Assembly (NCBI GenBank): GCA_016180645.1
Contig: JACPAV010000015.1
Location: forward strand, 1 to 64,000
DNA length: 64,000 nucleotides
Direction of reading: 5' to 3'
Source of the DNA: Nitrospirota bacterium
GTDB taxonomy: Bacteria > JACPQY01
Shown here piece by piece: positions 16,796 through 25,954 of the stretch; position 1 is the stretch's first letter, and the number at the start of each line of letters is the position of its first letter. Under the pieces are notes generated by a model. It made no database searches. It saw only the letters and a list, made by a program, of their open reading frames with translations, and had not been told where the DNA came from. The translations under genes were made by a program, and so were the position numbers.

Positions 16796-17622
16796 GCGAA
16801 AAGCCGTACGCCGTTTGTGACGACGGTCTTGGAAAAACGCGTTCGGACGAATTCGATTGCTCGCGGAATGGCGCGGTCCGGTGGGAGTCCACGAGCGATG
16901 AAGGCCGCCACGGCGCTGGCCAGCGTGCAGCCCGATCCTCGGACCTCATAGGGACGCGGCCGGCGATTCTCATGCTCGACGTACTGGCTGCCGTTGAAGT
17001 GGAGGTCGATTTTGGACCGTCGACTCGCAGGGAGCTTCAGGAGGATGTGGGCGGCCCCCAAGCGGTGGAGAAGGAGAGCCGCCCCCTCCGCTTCGCTTCG
17101 AGGACGGCGAGAGGACCGGTCATGGAATGCCGGCGCCGCTACTCGGGGCCCCGTCCGCGCCCGACGGTTCTCCGGAGTCACCAGCGATCTCGCCTCCGCC
17201 AGATTCGGCGTGAGAACGGTGGCTTGGCGGATCAATCGCGGGTAGGCGGCGACGGCGTCCCGCGTCGCCAATTTCAATCCGCCCTTGGATTCGAGGACGG
17301 GATCGAGAACCACCGCAACCGGTTTGTGCCGATCGATCCAGGCGGCCAGCGCCTCGATGTTGGCTCGGCTGTACACCATGCCGATCTTGAGGACGAACGG
17401 CCCTTTGGAATGGGACGCCGAATTGAGCTGATCGAGTACCACGTGGCTCGACACCGGCTCGACGCGCCCCCGCCCGGAGGCGTCTTGCGTAGTGAGTGCT
17501 GCAACCACACCCGAGGCGTGGACCTTCAGATCACGTAGCGTCCTGAGGTCCCGAATCAGCCCCCCTCCACCCGAGGGGTCCCAGCCGGCGACTACGACGA
17601 CGTGATGGACCACCAATCCCAT
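16792..17622 (-). CDS. thiD: Hydroxymethylpyrimidine/phosphomethylpyrimidine kinase
   Basis: 276 residues from ATG 17622. A ribokinase-fold enzyme of thiamine synthesis that phosphorylates HMP and HMP-P. The signature GWDPSGGGGLIRDLRTL near the start corresponds to the G-x-DSSGGAG substrate loop; VVLDPVLESKGG and VLTPNLAEA are the next family blocks; RGSGCTLASAVAAFIARG is the G-[TS]-GC anion-hole motif with its catalytic region. A short inserted segment (NRRARTGPRVAAPAFHDRSS) lies in the middle, so function in thiamine synthesis is likely but not certain. The start overlaps cdsA by 31 bp. No other thi genes are in the window. Confidence 0.82.
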   Translation of the reverse strand: MGLVVHHVVVVAGWDPSGGGGLIRDLRTLRDLKVHASGVVAALTTQDASGRGRVEPVSSHVVLDQLNSASHSKGPFVLKIGMVYSRANIEALAAWIDRHKPVAVVLDPVLESKGGLKLATRDAVAAYPRLIRQATVLTPNLAEARSLVTPENRRARTGPRVAAPAFHDRSSRRPRSEAEGAALLLHRLGAAHILLKLPASRRSKIDLHFNGSQYVEHENRRPRPYEVRGSGCTLASAVAAFIARGLPPDRAIPRAIEFVRTRFSKTVVTNGVRLFA

Positions 17623-18443
17623 GCCTCGATGAAATAGTATGCCAGTGGCCCAGTGAAAACGAGACTGTCCAGCCGGTCGAGAACTCCTCCATGCCCGGGA
17701 AAGAACGCGCCTGCATCTTTGACCTGTGCGGATCGTTTGAGTTGGGATTCCGCGAGATCTCCCAGCATGCCGGAGACGTGAACGATGAGGGCGATACATA
17801 CGAAGGGAGCAACGGACGTTTGGACTTGAAATGCCCATCGCATGATGAGCGCCGTGGCGAGGGAGGCGATAGCCCCGCCGACGGCTCCTTCCCACGTCTT
17901 CTTCGGGCTGATGCCGGGGGCGAGTTGGTGCTCGCCGAAATACTTGCCGCCGAAGTAGGAGCCGGTGTCGTTAAGGAAAGTCACCCCGACGACGAGCATG
18001 AGAAAGATGAATCCATCCGTGATCGGCAGCGGCGTGAGATCAAAGGACATTTGTTTTTGTCGAAGGAAATAGAAGTGGCTCATGAGGAGGACCACATAGC
18101 CCTGGGGAAACAGCGTGCCCGCGATGCGCTGGAGGGCGGTTTCCTGATACGGACCGAGAATCGTGCTCAGCACGAGCAGGATCGAAAGGATGGCGATGAA
18201 CATGGCGGCCCCTTCGAGGCCATACGTGTACGCGACCAGGTTGAGACCGAGCGCGGCGACTACCCCGATGCCCTTGAAGGCGGGGATGCCCTTCTTCTCC
18301 TGAAGGTTGAAGAATTCGAGCACGCCGAACATGGTGACGGGGGCGATCAGCAGGATGAGGCTCCACGTTCCCTGCCAGAAGGCGAAAATGAGGTAGGGCA
18401 CGGCGACCACGGCCGTGAGGAGGCGCTTCGTCAACTCGGACAT
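17592..18443 (-). CDS. cdsA: Phosphatidate cytidylyltransferase (CDP-diglyceride synthase)
   Basis: About 283 residues from the ATG giving MSELTKRLLTAVVAVPY; ATG 18452 is 9 bp further out and an in-frame start at 18488 is also possible. Eight or so membrane segments. The C-terminal family signature is clear: KRSAQVKDAGAFFPGHGGVLDRLDSL, with the conserved K-D and GHGG-x-LDR-x-D residues, and YFGGKYFGEHQLAPGISPKKTWEGAVGG upstream. It converts phosphatidic acid and CTP to CDP-diacylglycerol at the inner membrane. It heads a cdsA-thiD-glycosyltransferase operon, divergent from gltX. Confidence 0.93.
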   Translation of the reverse strand: MSELTKRLLTAVVAVPYLIFAFWQGTWSLILLIAPVTMFGVLEFFNLQEKKGIPAFKGIGVVAALGLNLVAYTYGLEGAAMFIAILSILLVLSTILGPYQETALQRIAGTLFPQGYVVLLMSHFYFLRQKQMSFDLTPLPITDGFIFLMLVVGVTFLNDTGSYFGGKYFGEHQLAPGISPKKTWEGAVGGAIASLATALIMRWAFQVQTSVAPFVCIALIVHVSGMLGDLAESQLKRSAQVKDAGAFFPGHGGVLDRLDSLVFTGPLAYYFIEAWDWWSITSS

Positions 18444-18495
18444 GCCCGCCATGCCGGAACCTATGCCACAAAGCCGAAGGGACTGCACTCTTTTC

Positions 18496-18523
18496 TTGCA
18501 CGCTTCCCGCTGCCTGATACACT
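18496..18523 (+). promoter_or_regulatory. Putative extended -10 promoter of gltX
   Basis: TTGCAC (18496-18501), a 16-bp gap, then TGA-TACACT (-10 at 18518-18523 with the TGn extension). The GTG of gltX is only 9 bp past the -10 box, so the mRNA would start at or within about 3 nt of the start codon. No Shine-Dalgarno sequence is visible. Predicted by eye. Confidence 0.45.
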
Positions 18524-18532
18524 CGTGCGGCT

Positions 18533-19999
18533 GTGAATATCCGAACTCGATTCGCTCCCAGTCCGACGGGGTTCCTCCACATCGGAGGCGCCCGGACGGC
18601 CCTTTATAGTTGGCTGTTCGCGCGAAAGCATGGGGGAAAGTTCGTCCTTCGCATTGAGGATACGGACCGCGAGCGAAGCAAGCCGGAGTTTGAGCATGAC
18701 ATCATTGAGAGCCTCAAATGGCTCGGGCTCGATTGGGACGAGGGGCCGTTCCGCCAAACGGAGCGGTTCGATGTGTATCGTGAGTTTGCGAAAAAGCTGG
18801 AGCAGGCCGGTGCGTTGTACCGCTGCACCTGCTCCGCGGCTGAACTGGACGAGCGGCGCAAGCAGGCCATGAAAGAAGGACGGCCGCCGCAGTATGACGG
18901 CCGGTGCCGGTCTCGAACCGATCAGACCGACAAACCGTACGCGCTCCGGTTCAAGATGCCGAAAGAGGGAGAGACCGTCGTCAAAGATCTTGTGCTCGGA
19001 GAGGTGCGGTTTGCCAACAGGGAGCTTGAAGACCTGATCATCCTGAGAAGCAACGGTATCCCAACGTACAATTTCACCGTGGTGGTGGATGACGCCGAGC
19101 ACGGGATATCCCACGTGATCCGAGGAAACGATCATCTCAACAACACTCCGAAGCAGATCCACATGTTCAAGGCGCTCGGGCTGGAATCGCCGCAATTCGC
19201 CCATCTTCCGTTGATCCTGGGCACCGATCGTTCCCGGTTGTCGAAACGGCACGGGGCGGTTTCGGTTACGGCTTACAAGGAGGAGGGTTTTCTTCCCGAA
19301 CCGTTCCTGAATTTTCTGGCGCGGATCGGCTGGTCGCACGGCGATCAGGAAGAATTCACTCTGGAAGAGCTGAAGGAGAAGTTCGGCTTGGATGGAGTGG
19401 GAAAGACATCGGGAGCGTTCAACGAGGACAAGTTGATCTGGCTCAACTCCCAGTACATCAACCGGATGAACGGCTCCGTGGAGGGTAAAGAGAAGTTGCG
19501 AGCCGCCCTCCAGCCCTTTCTCGCCAAGGCGGTGGGGGAGGCGGGCAATCCGGCCGGAATCCCCGGAGATCAGGCGGCTTGGTGGACGCAGGCGCTTGGA
19601 GCCTTCGGTCAGAGAGCGGATACGCTGAAAGTCTTGGCCGACAGCATGGCGTTCCTCTTCCAGGAAGAAGTCCGGTGGGACGACAAGGCGAAGAAGAAGT
19701 TCCTTCAGCCGGGGGTGCTGGAGGTACTTGAGCGGCTATGCCGAAAATTGGATGAGATGGAATCCTTTTCCGACCTTGCGTTGTTGGAATCGCTCTTCAA
19801 AGGCATCTGTTCGGACAACGACCCGCCGCTTCAGATGGGCCAGCTTGCACAACCGGTCCGCGTGGCCCTCACGGGAAAATCCGTCAGCCCCGGCATCTTC
19901 GACGTCCTCCAGCTTCTCGGCAAGGAGAAATCCCTGGCCCGCCTCCGCGCCGCCCTCTCCGAAATCCGCGCGGGCGTTGCCGACCGCTCACTTGAATAG
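18533..19999 (+). CDS. gltX: Glutamyl-tRNA synthetase
   Basis: 488 residues from GTG 18533, normal length for bacterial GluRS. Class I signature FAPSPTGFLHIGGARTAL (HIGH as HIGG) at the N-terminus, FVLRIEDTDRERS, a cysteine cluster CTCSAAELDE...GRC that matches the zinc-binding region of some GluRS, and RLSKRHGAVSV as the KMSKS loop. The C-terminal anticodon-binding helical domain is complete. It charges tRNA-Glu (or tRNA-Gln as well if no GlnRS is present, which cannot be judged here). The transcript seems leaderless. Confidence 0.96.
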   Translation: MNIRTRFAPSPTGFLHIGGARTALYSWLFARKHGGKFVLRIEDTDRERSKPEFEHDIIESLKWLGLDWDEGPFRQTERFDVYREFAKKLEQAGALYRCTCSAAELDERRKQAMKEGRPPQYDGRCRSRTDQTDKPYALRFKMPKEGETVVKDLVLGEVRFANRELEDLIILRSNGIPTYNFTVVVDDAEHGISHVIRGNDHLNNTPKQIHMFKALGLESPQFAHLPLILGTDRSRLSKRHGAVSVTAYKEEGFLPEPFLNFLARIGWSHGDQEEFTLEELKEKFGLDGVGKTSGAFNEDKLIWLNSQYINRMNGSVEGKEKLRAALQPFLAKAVGEAGNPAGIPGDQAAWWTQALGAFGQRADTLKVLADSMAFLFQEEVRWDDKAKKKFLQPGVLEVLERLCRKLDEMESFSDLALLESLFKGICSDNDPPLQMGQLAQPVRVALTGKSVSPGIFDVLQLLGKEKSLARLRAALSEIRAGVADRSLE

Positions 20000-20022
20000 A
20001 GAGTCCGGCTCTGCGTTTGCAA

Positions 20023-20050
20023 TTGGAGGCCTGTGAAACGCTGGTATAAT
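20023..20050 (+). promoter_or_regulatory. Putative promoter of the radC-hsd operon
   Basis: Perfect TATAAT at 20045-20050 with a TG-G extension, and TTGGAG 16 bp upstream (20023-20028). Transcription would start about 7 nt before the radC ATG at 20065, leaving too little room for a Shine-Dalgarno sequence. This is the best sigma-70-type -10 box seen near here and would drive radC, hsdR and, by coupling, the restriction genes. Confidence 0.6.
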
Positions 20051-20064
20051 GCCCCCCAGCCAAA

Positions 20065-20757
20065 ATGGGAGCATCATCCAGTGTGGGCCATAGAAAGCGT
20101 CTTCGCCAACGCTTCCTCCGTGTCGGTTTGGCGGGCCTCGCCGACTATGAGTTGCTTGAACTGGTGCTCACCTTTGCGATTCCCCGACGGGATGTGAAGC
20201 CGACCGCGAAGGAGTTGCTTCACCGGTTCGGATCGCTGAAGTCCGTTCTCGACGCATCACCCGATCAATTGGCGGGAATAGAGGGAGTCGGTTCCAGAAC
20301 CGGAGACTACCTTCAGGTGCTTCGCGCCGCGATGCGCCGCTACCACGAGCTTGGAGTGGCGGAGAGCAAAGTGCTCAATTCGCCCAAGGCGGTACTTGAG
20401 CTTTGCCGGTCAAGCCTCGAAGCGGAAAAGAACGAAGTGTTTGAGGTCATCTATGTGTCTTCCAAGAATCGCTACCTTGGCACCGAACGATTTTCCGAGG
20501 GAACCATCGATCGGGCCACCGTCCACCCAAGGAGGATCTTGGAGAGCGCCTTTTCGAGAAAGGCCGCTGCCCTGATCCTGGTCCACAACCACCCGTCCGG
20601 CGATCCGGCGCCCTCCGAGGCGGACAAGCGGTTGACGAAAGCGGTCCTCGATGCGGCTGAGCCGATCGGATTGACCGTTCACGATCACCTCATTATCGGG
20701 AACGGACGCCATTTCAGTTTCCGCTCGGAAGGTCTTCTCGCGGAGATGCGCGGATGA
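20065..20757 (+). CDS. radC: RadC-family JAB/MPN domain protein
   Basis: 230 residues. N-terminal helix-hairpin-helix region (LADYELLELVLTFAIPRRDVKPTAKELL, then LAGIEGVGSRTGDYL) followed by the UPF0758/RadC JAMM metalloprotease-like domain with HNHPSGDPAPSEAD, the H-x-H-x10-D zinc motif, and HDHLIIGNG. RadC's biochemical role is unsettled; it is widespread on chromosomes and also in genomic islands. Its TGA overlaps the ATG of hsdR (ATGA), so the two are translationally coupled, an uncommon arrangement that ties RadC to the restriction operon. Confidence 0.93.
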   Translation: MGASSSVGHRKRLRQRFLRVGLAGLADYELLELVLTFAIPRRDVKPTAKELLHRFGSLKSVLDASPDQLAGIEGVGSRTGDYLQVLRAAMRRYHELGVAESKVLNSPKAVLELCRSSLEAEKNEVFEVIYVSSKNRYLGTERFSEGTIDRATVHPRRILESAFSRKAAALILVHNHPSGDPAPSEADKRLTKAVLDAAEPIGLTVHDHLIIGNGRHFSFRSEGLLAEMRG

Positions 20758-23153
20758 GCATGAGAGCCGTCGATTCGGAGGCCGACACCTGCCGGAAATA
20801 CATCGTCCCGAAACTTCACGACGCCGGATGGAACGACGATCTGATCAACGAACAGAGGACGATCACGGACGGGCGAATTGTGGTCGCGGGCGACAAGGTG
20901 CGGCGGAAGAAGTCGGGTCGGGTCGATTATCTCCTCCGCATTGCGCGTGATTTCTCAATGGCCGTCGTTGAGGCCAAAGCATCCTACAAAAAGCCGGCGG
21001 ACGGTCTTCAGCAGGCGAAGGACTACGCCCAAATGCTGGGTCTGAAGTTCGCCTTTTCCAGCAATGGACTGGGCATCGTTGAATTCGATTTCCTCACGGG
21101 CCAGATCGCGGAGCGGGCCGACTTCCCCTCGCCGACGGAACTGTGGACCCGACTGCGCAAGAGTCAGGGGCCGACGGACGACGCAGCCGCAACGCGGCTT
21201 CTAACTCCCGGATCGCGCGTTCAAGGCAAGCAGCCCCGATACTACCAGGAGATCGCGGTGAATCGGGTAGTGCAGGCGATGCTCCAAGGCCAACGTCGGG
21301 TCCTTCTCACCATGGCGACCGGCACGGGAAAAACCTTCGTGGCCTTCCAGATCATTTGGAAACTCTGGAACAGTCGATGGAATGCGCGGGGCGATCACCG
21401 AAAGCCGAGGGTCCTGTATCTCGCGGATCGGAATTTCCTCGTGGATGTGCCCAAAGACCGGGAGTTCGCGGTGTTCGAGGATGCTCGACACAAGATTGAA
21501 TCGGGACAGATCGTGAAATCCCGGGAAATCTACTTTGCGATCTACCAAGCCATCGCCCAAGACGAGCGTCGATCGGGACTATACAAGGAATTCACGCGAG
21601 ATTTCTTCGACCTGATCGTGGTTGACGAGTGCCACCGGGGCAGCGCAAAGGACGAAAGCAACTGGCGCGATATTCTTGAGCACTTCCAGCCGGCTTATCA
21701 GCTTGGAATGACCGCCACTCCGCTCCGGGACGACAACGTGGACACGTATGGATATTTCGAAAATCCGGTCTACACCTACAGCCTCAAACAGGGGATCGAG
21801 GACGGCTTTCTCGCCCCGTACAAGGTTCGACGCATCGTGACCACGGCGGACGCGGTCGGCTGGCGTCCCAAGCCCGGAGAGATCGACCGGGATGGTCGCC
21901 CGATCCCGGACCAAGTCTACCAGACCCCGGAATTCGATAGGCTCCTGGCTCTGAAGCCCCGAACGGAGGCCATCGCCCGCCATCTCACGGATCACCTCCG
22001 GCAGACCAATCGATACGACAAGACCATCGTGTTCTGTGTCGACCAGGAGCACGCGCTGGAAATGATGAAGGCACTGACCAATCTGAACGCCGATTTGGCG
22101 CAAAGGCACGCGGACTACGTTGTGCGAATTACGTCCGACGAGGAGGAAATCGGGCGGGGGCACCTGGATCGATTCAGCGACGTGGAGAAGACAACCCCCG
22201 TGATCGTTACCACTTCCAAATTACTCACCACGGGCGTGGACGTTCCGACGTGCAAGAACATCGTTATCGCCCGGGTCGTGAATTCCATGACCGAGTTCAA
22301 GCAAATCATCGGTCGGGGCACGCGGGTGCGGGACGACTATGGGAAGTACTACTTCACGATTCTTGACTATACGGGGAGCGCGACGCGGCTGTTTGCCGAC
22401 CCGGTTTTCGACGGTGAGCCGGCGCTGCTGACTGAAGAAGGGATCGATGGGCAGGGTCGGGTTACATCCCCGCCGCGTGAGCCGGAACCGGCAGAAGAGT
22501 ACGAATCCCGCGAATCACAAGATGAATTCGTGGATGACTCCCCAACCGACTGCTCCTTTCCGGGACCGGCCGGAGGGGAAAGGCGCAAGTTCCATGTGGA
22601 CCAGGGTTATGTTGAGATCGCAGCCGATGTGGCCTACGAGATGGACGAGCATGGAAATCAACTGAAGGCGACCAAGTACACCGACTACACGATGGAGCAG
22701 GTGAGGTCGATGTTTTCCAGCGCGGCGGAGCTTCGAAGCAAGTGGACCCGCGCGGAGGAGCGGTCGCGGATCATCGACGCGCTGGCGGAGCGCGGAATCA
22801 CAATCGAACGTCTGGCCGAGGTCGCGGGTCAGCACGACGCCGACCCGTTCGATCTGCTATGCAACGTAGCTTACAGCCTTCCACTCCGAAGTCGACGTGA
22901 GCGAGCGGAACAAGTGCGCAAAGGGAATACGGACTTCCTGGGTCGATACACTAAGGAAGCGAGAGAGATACTGAACCTGCTTCTGGACAAGTACATTGAG
23001 CACGGGGTAGCAGAATTCAGAATCCCGGACATCTTGAAAGTCTCGCCCCTTTCGAGCCATGGCAACATCATCGAAATCGCGGCGCGATTTGGGGGGACCG
23101 ACAAACTCCGCGAGGCGGTGGCCGAACTCCAGTCGCTCCTCTACGCCGCCTGA
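20754..23153 (+). CDS. hsdR: Type I restriction enzyme R subunit
   Basis: 799 residues, the length of EcoEI/EcoR124-relative HsdR proteins. N-terminal nuclease: GRVDYLLRI...MAVVEAKAS (PD-(D/E)xK with D and E-x-K). Then SF2 translocase: TMATGTGKTFVAF (Walker A), LIVVDECHRGSAKD (DEAD-like box), LGMTATPLRDDN (motif III), ITSDEE and MTEFKQIIGRGTRVRDDYGK (motif VI). The C-terminal ~170 residues match an EcoEI_R_C helical domain that binds the methyltransferase core. It cleaves unmethylated foreign DNA after translocation in complex with HsdM and HsdS. Confidence 0.95.
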   Translation: MSMRAVDSEADTCRKYIVPKLHDAGWNDDLINEQRTITDGRIVVAGDKVRRKKSGRVDYLLRIARDFSMAVVEAKASYKKPADGLQQAKDYAQMLGLKFAFSSNGLGIVEFDFLTGQIAERADFPSPTELWTRLRKSQGPTDDAAATRLLTPGSRVQGKQPRYYQEIAVNRVVQAMLQGQRRVLLTMATGTGKTFVAFQIIWKLWNSRWNARGDHRKPRVLYLADRNFLVDVPKDREFAVFEDARHKIESGQIVKSREIYFAIYQAIAQDERRSGLYKEFTRDFFDLIVVDECHRGSAKDESNWRDILEHFQPAYQLGMTATPLRDDNVDTYGYFENPVYTYSLKQGIEDGFLAPYKVRRIVTTADAVGWRPKPGEIDRDGRPIPDQVYQTPEFDRLLALKPRTEAIARHLTDHLRQTNRYDKTIVFCVDQEHALEMMKALTNLNADLAQRHADYVVRITSDEEEIGRGHLDRFSDVEKTTPVIVTTSKLLTTGVDVPTCKNIVIARVVNSMTEFKQIIGRGTRVRDDYGKYYFTILDYTGSATRLFADPVFDGEPALLTEEGIDGQGRVTSPPREPEPAEEYESRESQDEFVDDSPTDCSFPGPAGGERRKFHVDQGYVEIAADVAYEMDEHGNQLKATKYTDYTMEQVRSMFSSAAELRSKWTRAEERSRIIDALAERGITIERLAEVAGQHDADPFDLLCNVAYSLPLRSRRERAEQVRKGNTDFLGRYTKEAREILNLLLDKYIEHGVAEFRIPDILKVSPLSSHGNIIEIAARFGGTDKLREAVAELQSLLYAA

Positions 23154-23202
23154 GAAGAGTAATGCACACACCTTACATCTTGTGAAAGGTTCACGTTCAC
23201 TG

Positions 23203-24759
23203 ATGGGCAAACCGAGAGCGACACCTCCCACACCCGTCACCACAGCTCAGCAGCTTGCCTCCATCGTCAAGTCGGCGCGGGACATCATGCGCAAAGACAA
23301 GGGTCTCAACGGCGACCTGGACCGGCTGCCCATGCTCACGTGGATCATGTTCCTGAAATTCCTGGACGACAGCGAGCAGATCCGGGAGGCGGAGGCGAAA
23401 ATGGCGGGCAAACGTTTTCGCCCGGCCGTCGAGCCGCCGTACCGCTGGCGGGATTGGGCGGCCAGGGAAGACGGCGTCACCGGGCAGGAAATGATGGATT
23501 TCATCAACAACGAAGAGCCGATTCGACCCGATGGAACCCGAGGTCCGGGTTTGTTCGCGTATCTTCGCGGACTCCAGGGCGCCAACGGGGGCGACCGGCG
23601 GGACGTGATCGCGACGATCTTCCGCGGAGTGATCAACCGCATGATCAACGGCTATCTCCTTCGGGACATCCTGAACAAGGTGAATCAGATCCATTTCACC
23701 TCCAGCGAGGAAATGCACACTCTCAGTCGCCTGTACGAGTCCTTGCTCAAGGAGATGCGCGACGCGGCGGGCGATTCCGGCGAGTTCTACACTCCGAGGG
23801 CCGTGGTGAAATTCATCGTCCAGGCCGTGAATCCGCGGATGGGGGAGGTGGCGCTCGATCCGGCCGCAGGCACCGGCGGATTCCTCGTGGAATCCTTCGA
23901 GCATCTCAAGACGCAGTGCCGGAAAACGGAGGACTACCGGGTCCTCCAACGAGAAAGCATCTTCGGCATCGAAGCCAAGCCCCTGCCGTATCTGCTCTGC
24001 CAGATGAATCTGCTGCTGCACGGTCTGGAATATCCTCAAATCGACCCCCTGAACGCGCTCCGGTTCCCACTCAGAGAAATGGGGGATCGAGAACGAGTGG
24101 ACGTGATCGTGACGAATCCGCCGTTCGGTGGGGAGGAGGAAAAGGGCATTCTCTCGAACTTTCCGGAGGACCGGAAGACGAGCGAGACGGCGCTCTTGTT
24201 TCTCCAGCTCATCATGAGAAAACTTCGAAGATTGGGGACCGGCTTCAAGGGGGAGGGCGGACGATGCGGAATGATCGTTCCGAACGGGATCCTGTTCGGC
24301 GACGGCGTCTGCGCCCGGATCAAGGAGGAACTGCTCAAGGAGTTCAACCTTCACACGATTGTGCGCCTTCCAAACGGCGTCTTCGCGCCGTACACGAGCA
24401 TTCCCACGAACATTTTGTTTTTCGACCGTTCCGGGCCGACCGAGGATGTTTGGTACTACGAACATCCGCTGCCGGAAGGAAAGAAGAACTACACCAAGAC
24501 GCGGCCCATCCAGTTCGATGAGTTCAAGTCCTGCCTGGAGTGGTGGAGCAAGCGCGAGGAGAGCGACCGCGCATGGAAGGTGTCCGCCGACGAGATCCGA
24601 AAGACCGGATTCAACCTCGACCGAAAGAACCCCCGCGCCCGGCAGGACATCTCCCATCTTCCTCCCGAACAGATTGCCGAAAGCATCCTGGCCAAAGAAC
24701 ACCGCATCGTGCAGATCATGGCGAACATCAAAGGACTTCTCGGAAAACGCGAGGCATGA
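23203..24759 (+). CDS. hsdM: Type I restriction-modification M subunit (N6-adenine methyltransferase)
   Basis: 518 residues from ATG 23203, chosen because the upstream in-frame extension lies inside hsdR and is low-complexity. N-terminal HsdM helical domain (LASIVKSARDIMRKDKG; LTWIMFLKFLDDSEQ) followed by the N6_Mtase domain: LYESLLKEMRDAAGDSGEFYTPR, VALDPAAGTGGFL (motif I, SAM binding) and VDVIVTNPPFGGEEE (motif IV, NPPF catalytic). It methylates adenines at sites chosen by HsdS. It ends in a 4-bp ATGA overlap with hsdS, while the 49-bp gap from hsdR is the only break in the operon. Confidence 0.95.
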   Translation: MGKPRATPPTPVTTAQQLASIVKSARDIMRKDKGLNGDLDRLPMLTWIMFLKFLDDSEQIREAEAKMAGKRFRPAVEPPYRWRDWAAREDGVTGQEMMDFINNEEPIRPDGTRGPGLFAYLRGLQGANGGDRRDVIATIFRGVINRMINGYLLRDILNKVNQIHFTSSEEMHTLSRLYESLLKEMRDAAGDSGEFYTPRAVVKFIVQAVNPRMGEVALDPAAGTGGFLVESFEHLKTQCRKTEDYRVLQRESIFGIEAKPLPYLLCQMNLLLHGLEYPQIDPLNALRFPLREMGDRERVDVIVTNPPFGGEEEKGILSNFPEDRKTSETALLFLQLIMRKLRRLGTGFKGEGGRCGMIVPNGILFGDGVCARIKEELLKEFNLHTIVRLPNGVFAPYTSIPTNILFFDRSGPTEDVWYYEHPLPEGKKNYTKTRPIQFDEFKSCLEWWSKREESDRAWKVSADEIRKTGFNLDRKNPRARQDISHLPPEQIAESILAKEHRIVQIMANIKGLLGKREA

Positions 24760-25904
24760 GCGCGGAGTGGCCGGAGATCCCATTGGGGGAGGTTCTGCGA
24801 AGAAGCACGGAGACCATTTCACTACAGCCAGAGAGCGAGTATCGGGAAATTACCGTCAAACTTTGGGGAAAGGGTGTTTGCCAACGGGGGATTATTAGCG
24901 GAGCAAGGTTGGCCGGCGCACGCCGGTTCATCGCCAGAACAGGGCAGTTCATCTTTTCCCGAATCGATGCTCGAAATGGCGCACTCGGCGTCGTGCCGCC
25001 GGAGCTTGATGGCGCGGTGGTTACCAATGACTTTCCAGTGTTTGAGGTCGACCAAGATCATCTATCGACGGCATACATTGGGTGGATGTGTCGGACGGCC
25101 TGGTTTGTCGAGCAATGCCGACGGGCGAGTGAGGGGACAACCAACCGAGTGCGGTTGCAGGAAGACAAGCTCCTTTCCACCGAGATTCCGCTTCCGGCCT
25201 TGCCCGAGCAGCGGTGGATCGTGGCCCGCCTCGACGCCCTCGCCTCCCAAATCTCCGAAGCCCGGGGGCTCCGGCAGCAGGTGGCCGAAGAGGCGGAGGA
25301 GCTTTGCCGCTCAATCCTCAGCCACGACCCGGATGCGCATCAGACGCGCATGGCTGAGCTGGTGCGACTACGGCCCCCCGACGTAACGGTCAGACCGGAT
25401 GGAACGTATCGCTTTGCTGGTGTTTATTGCTTCGGGCGAGGTGTTTTTCCTGGAGGGTGGAAGTCCGGCTCGGAGTTCTCGTACAAGAAACTCACGAGAC
25501 TCAACGTGGGTGATTTCGTATATCCGAAACTGATGGCTTGGGAGGGGGCCTTGGGCATCGTCCCACCAGAATGTGAAGGCTGCGTCGTCTCCACGGAGTT
25601 TCCGGTGTTTGAGGTTCTTGAAGAGCGGGTCCTGCCGGTGGTCTTGGACACGTATTTCAGAACTCCATCCGTTTGGCCGAATCTCTCCGGCGCGAGTACC
25701 GGCACCAATGTGCGGCGCCGCCGCCTCAACCCGGCTGACTTCCTTGACTATTCGATTCCCCTCCCTTCACGGGGGACGCAAGAGCGCCTTCGTGAAGTAC
25801 GGAAGGGGGTCGATTCGCTCAAGCGCCTCCAATCCGAAACCGCCGCCGAGTTGGACGCCCTCCTCCCCTCCCTCCTCGACAAAGCCTTCAAGGGTGAACT
25901 ATAG
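24756..25904 (+). CDS. hsdS: Type I restriction specificity subunit
   Basis: 382 residues starting at the ATGA overlap with hsdM. Two half-repeats are visible. TRD1 (PEIPLGEVLRRS ... EIPLPALPEQRWIVARLD) is followed by a helical spacer (EARGLRQQVAEEAEELCRSIL). TRD2 (WPNLSGASTGTNVRRRRL ... YSIPLPSRGTQERLREV) leads to the conserved terminal helix AAELDALLPSLLDKAFKGEL. It sets the DNA target. The final 25 codons recur as diverged, orphan copies at 28008-28082 and 29855-29923, marking recombination events in this locus. Confidence 0.94.
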   Translation: MSAEWPEIPLGEVLRRSTETISLQPESEYREITVKLWGKGVCQRGIISGARLAGARRFIARTGQFIFSRIDARNGALGVVPPELDGAVVTNDFPVFEVDQDHLSTAYIGWMCRTAWFVEQCRRASEGTTNRVRLQEDKLLSTEIPLPALPEQRWIVARLDALASQISEARGLRQQVAEEAEELCRSILSHDPDAHQTRMAELVRLRPPDVTVRPDGTYRFAGVYCFGRGVFPGGWKSGSEFSYKKLTRLNVGDFVYPKLMAWEGALGIVPPECEGCVVSTEFPVFEVLEERVLPVVLDTYFRTPSVWPNLSGASTGTNVRRRRLNPADFLDYSIPLPSRGTQERLREVRKGVDSLKRLQSETAAELDALLPSLLDKAFKGEL

Positions 25905-25954
25905 AGAATCGATTCCCACCAATTGGATTCTGTGATACTTCGACTGGGTAGGCG

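Noticed and set aside
23197-24822. Minus-strand open frame of 541 codons
   Set aside because: Antisense to hsdM, whose DPAAGTGG and NPPF motifs are unambiguous.
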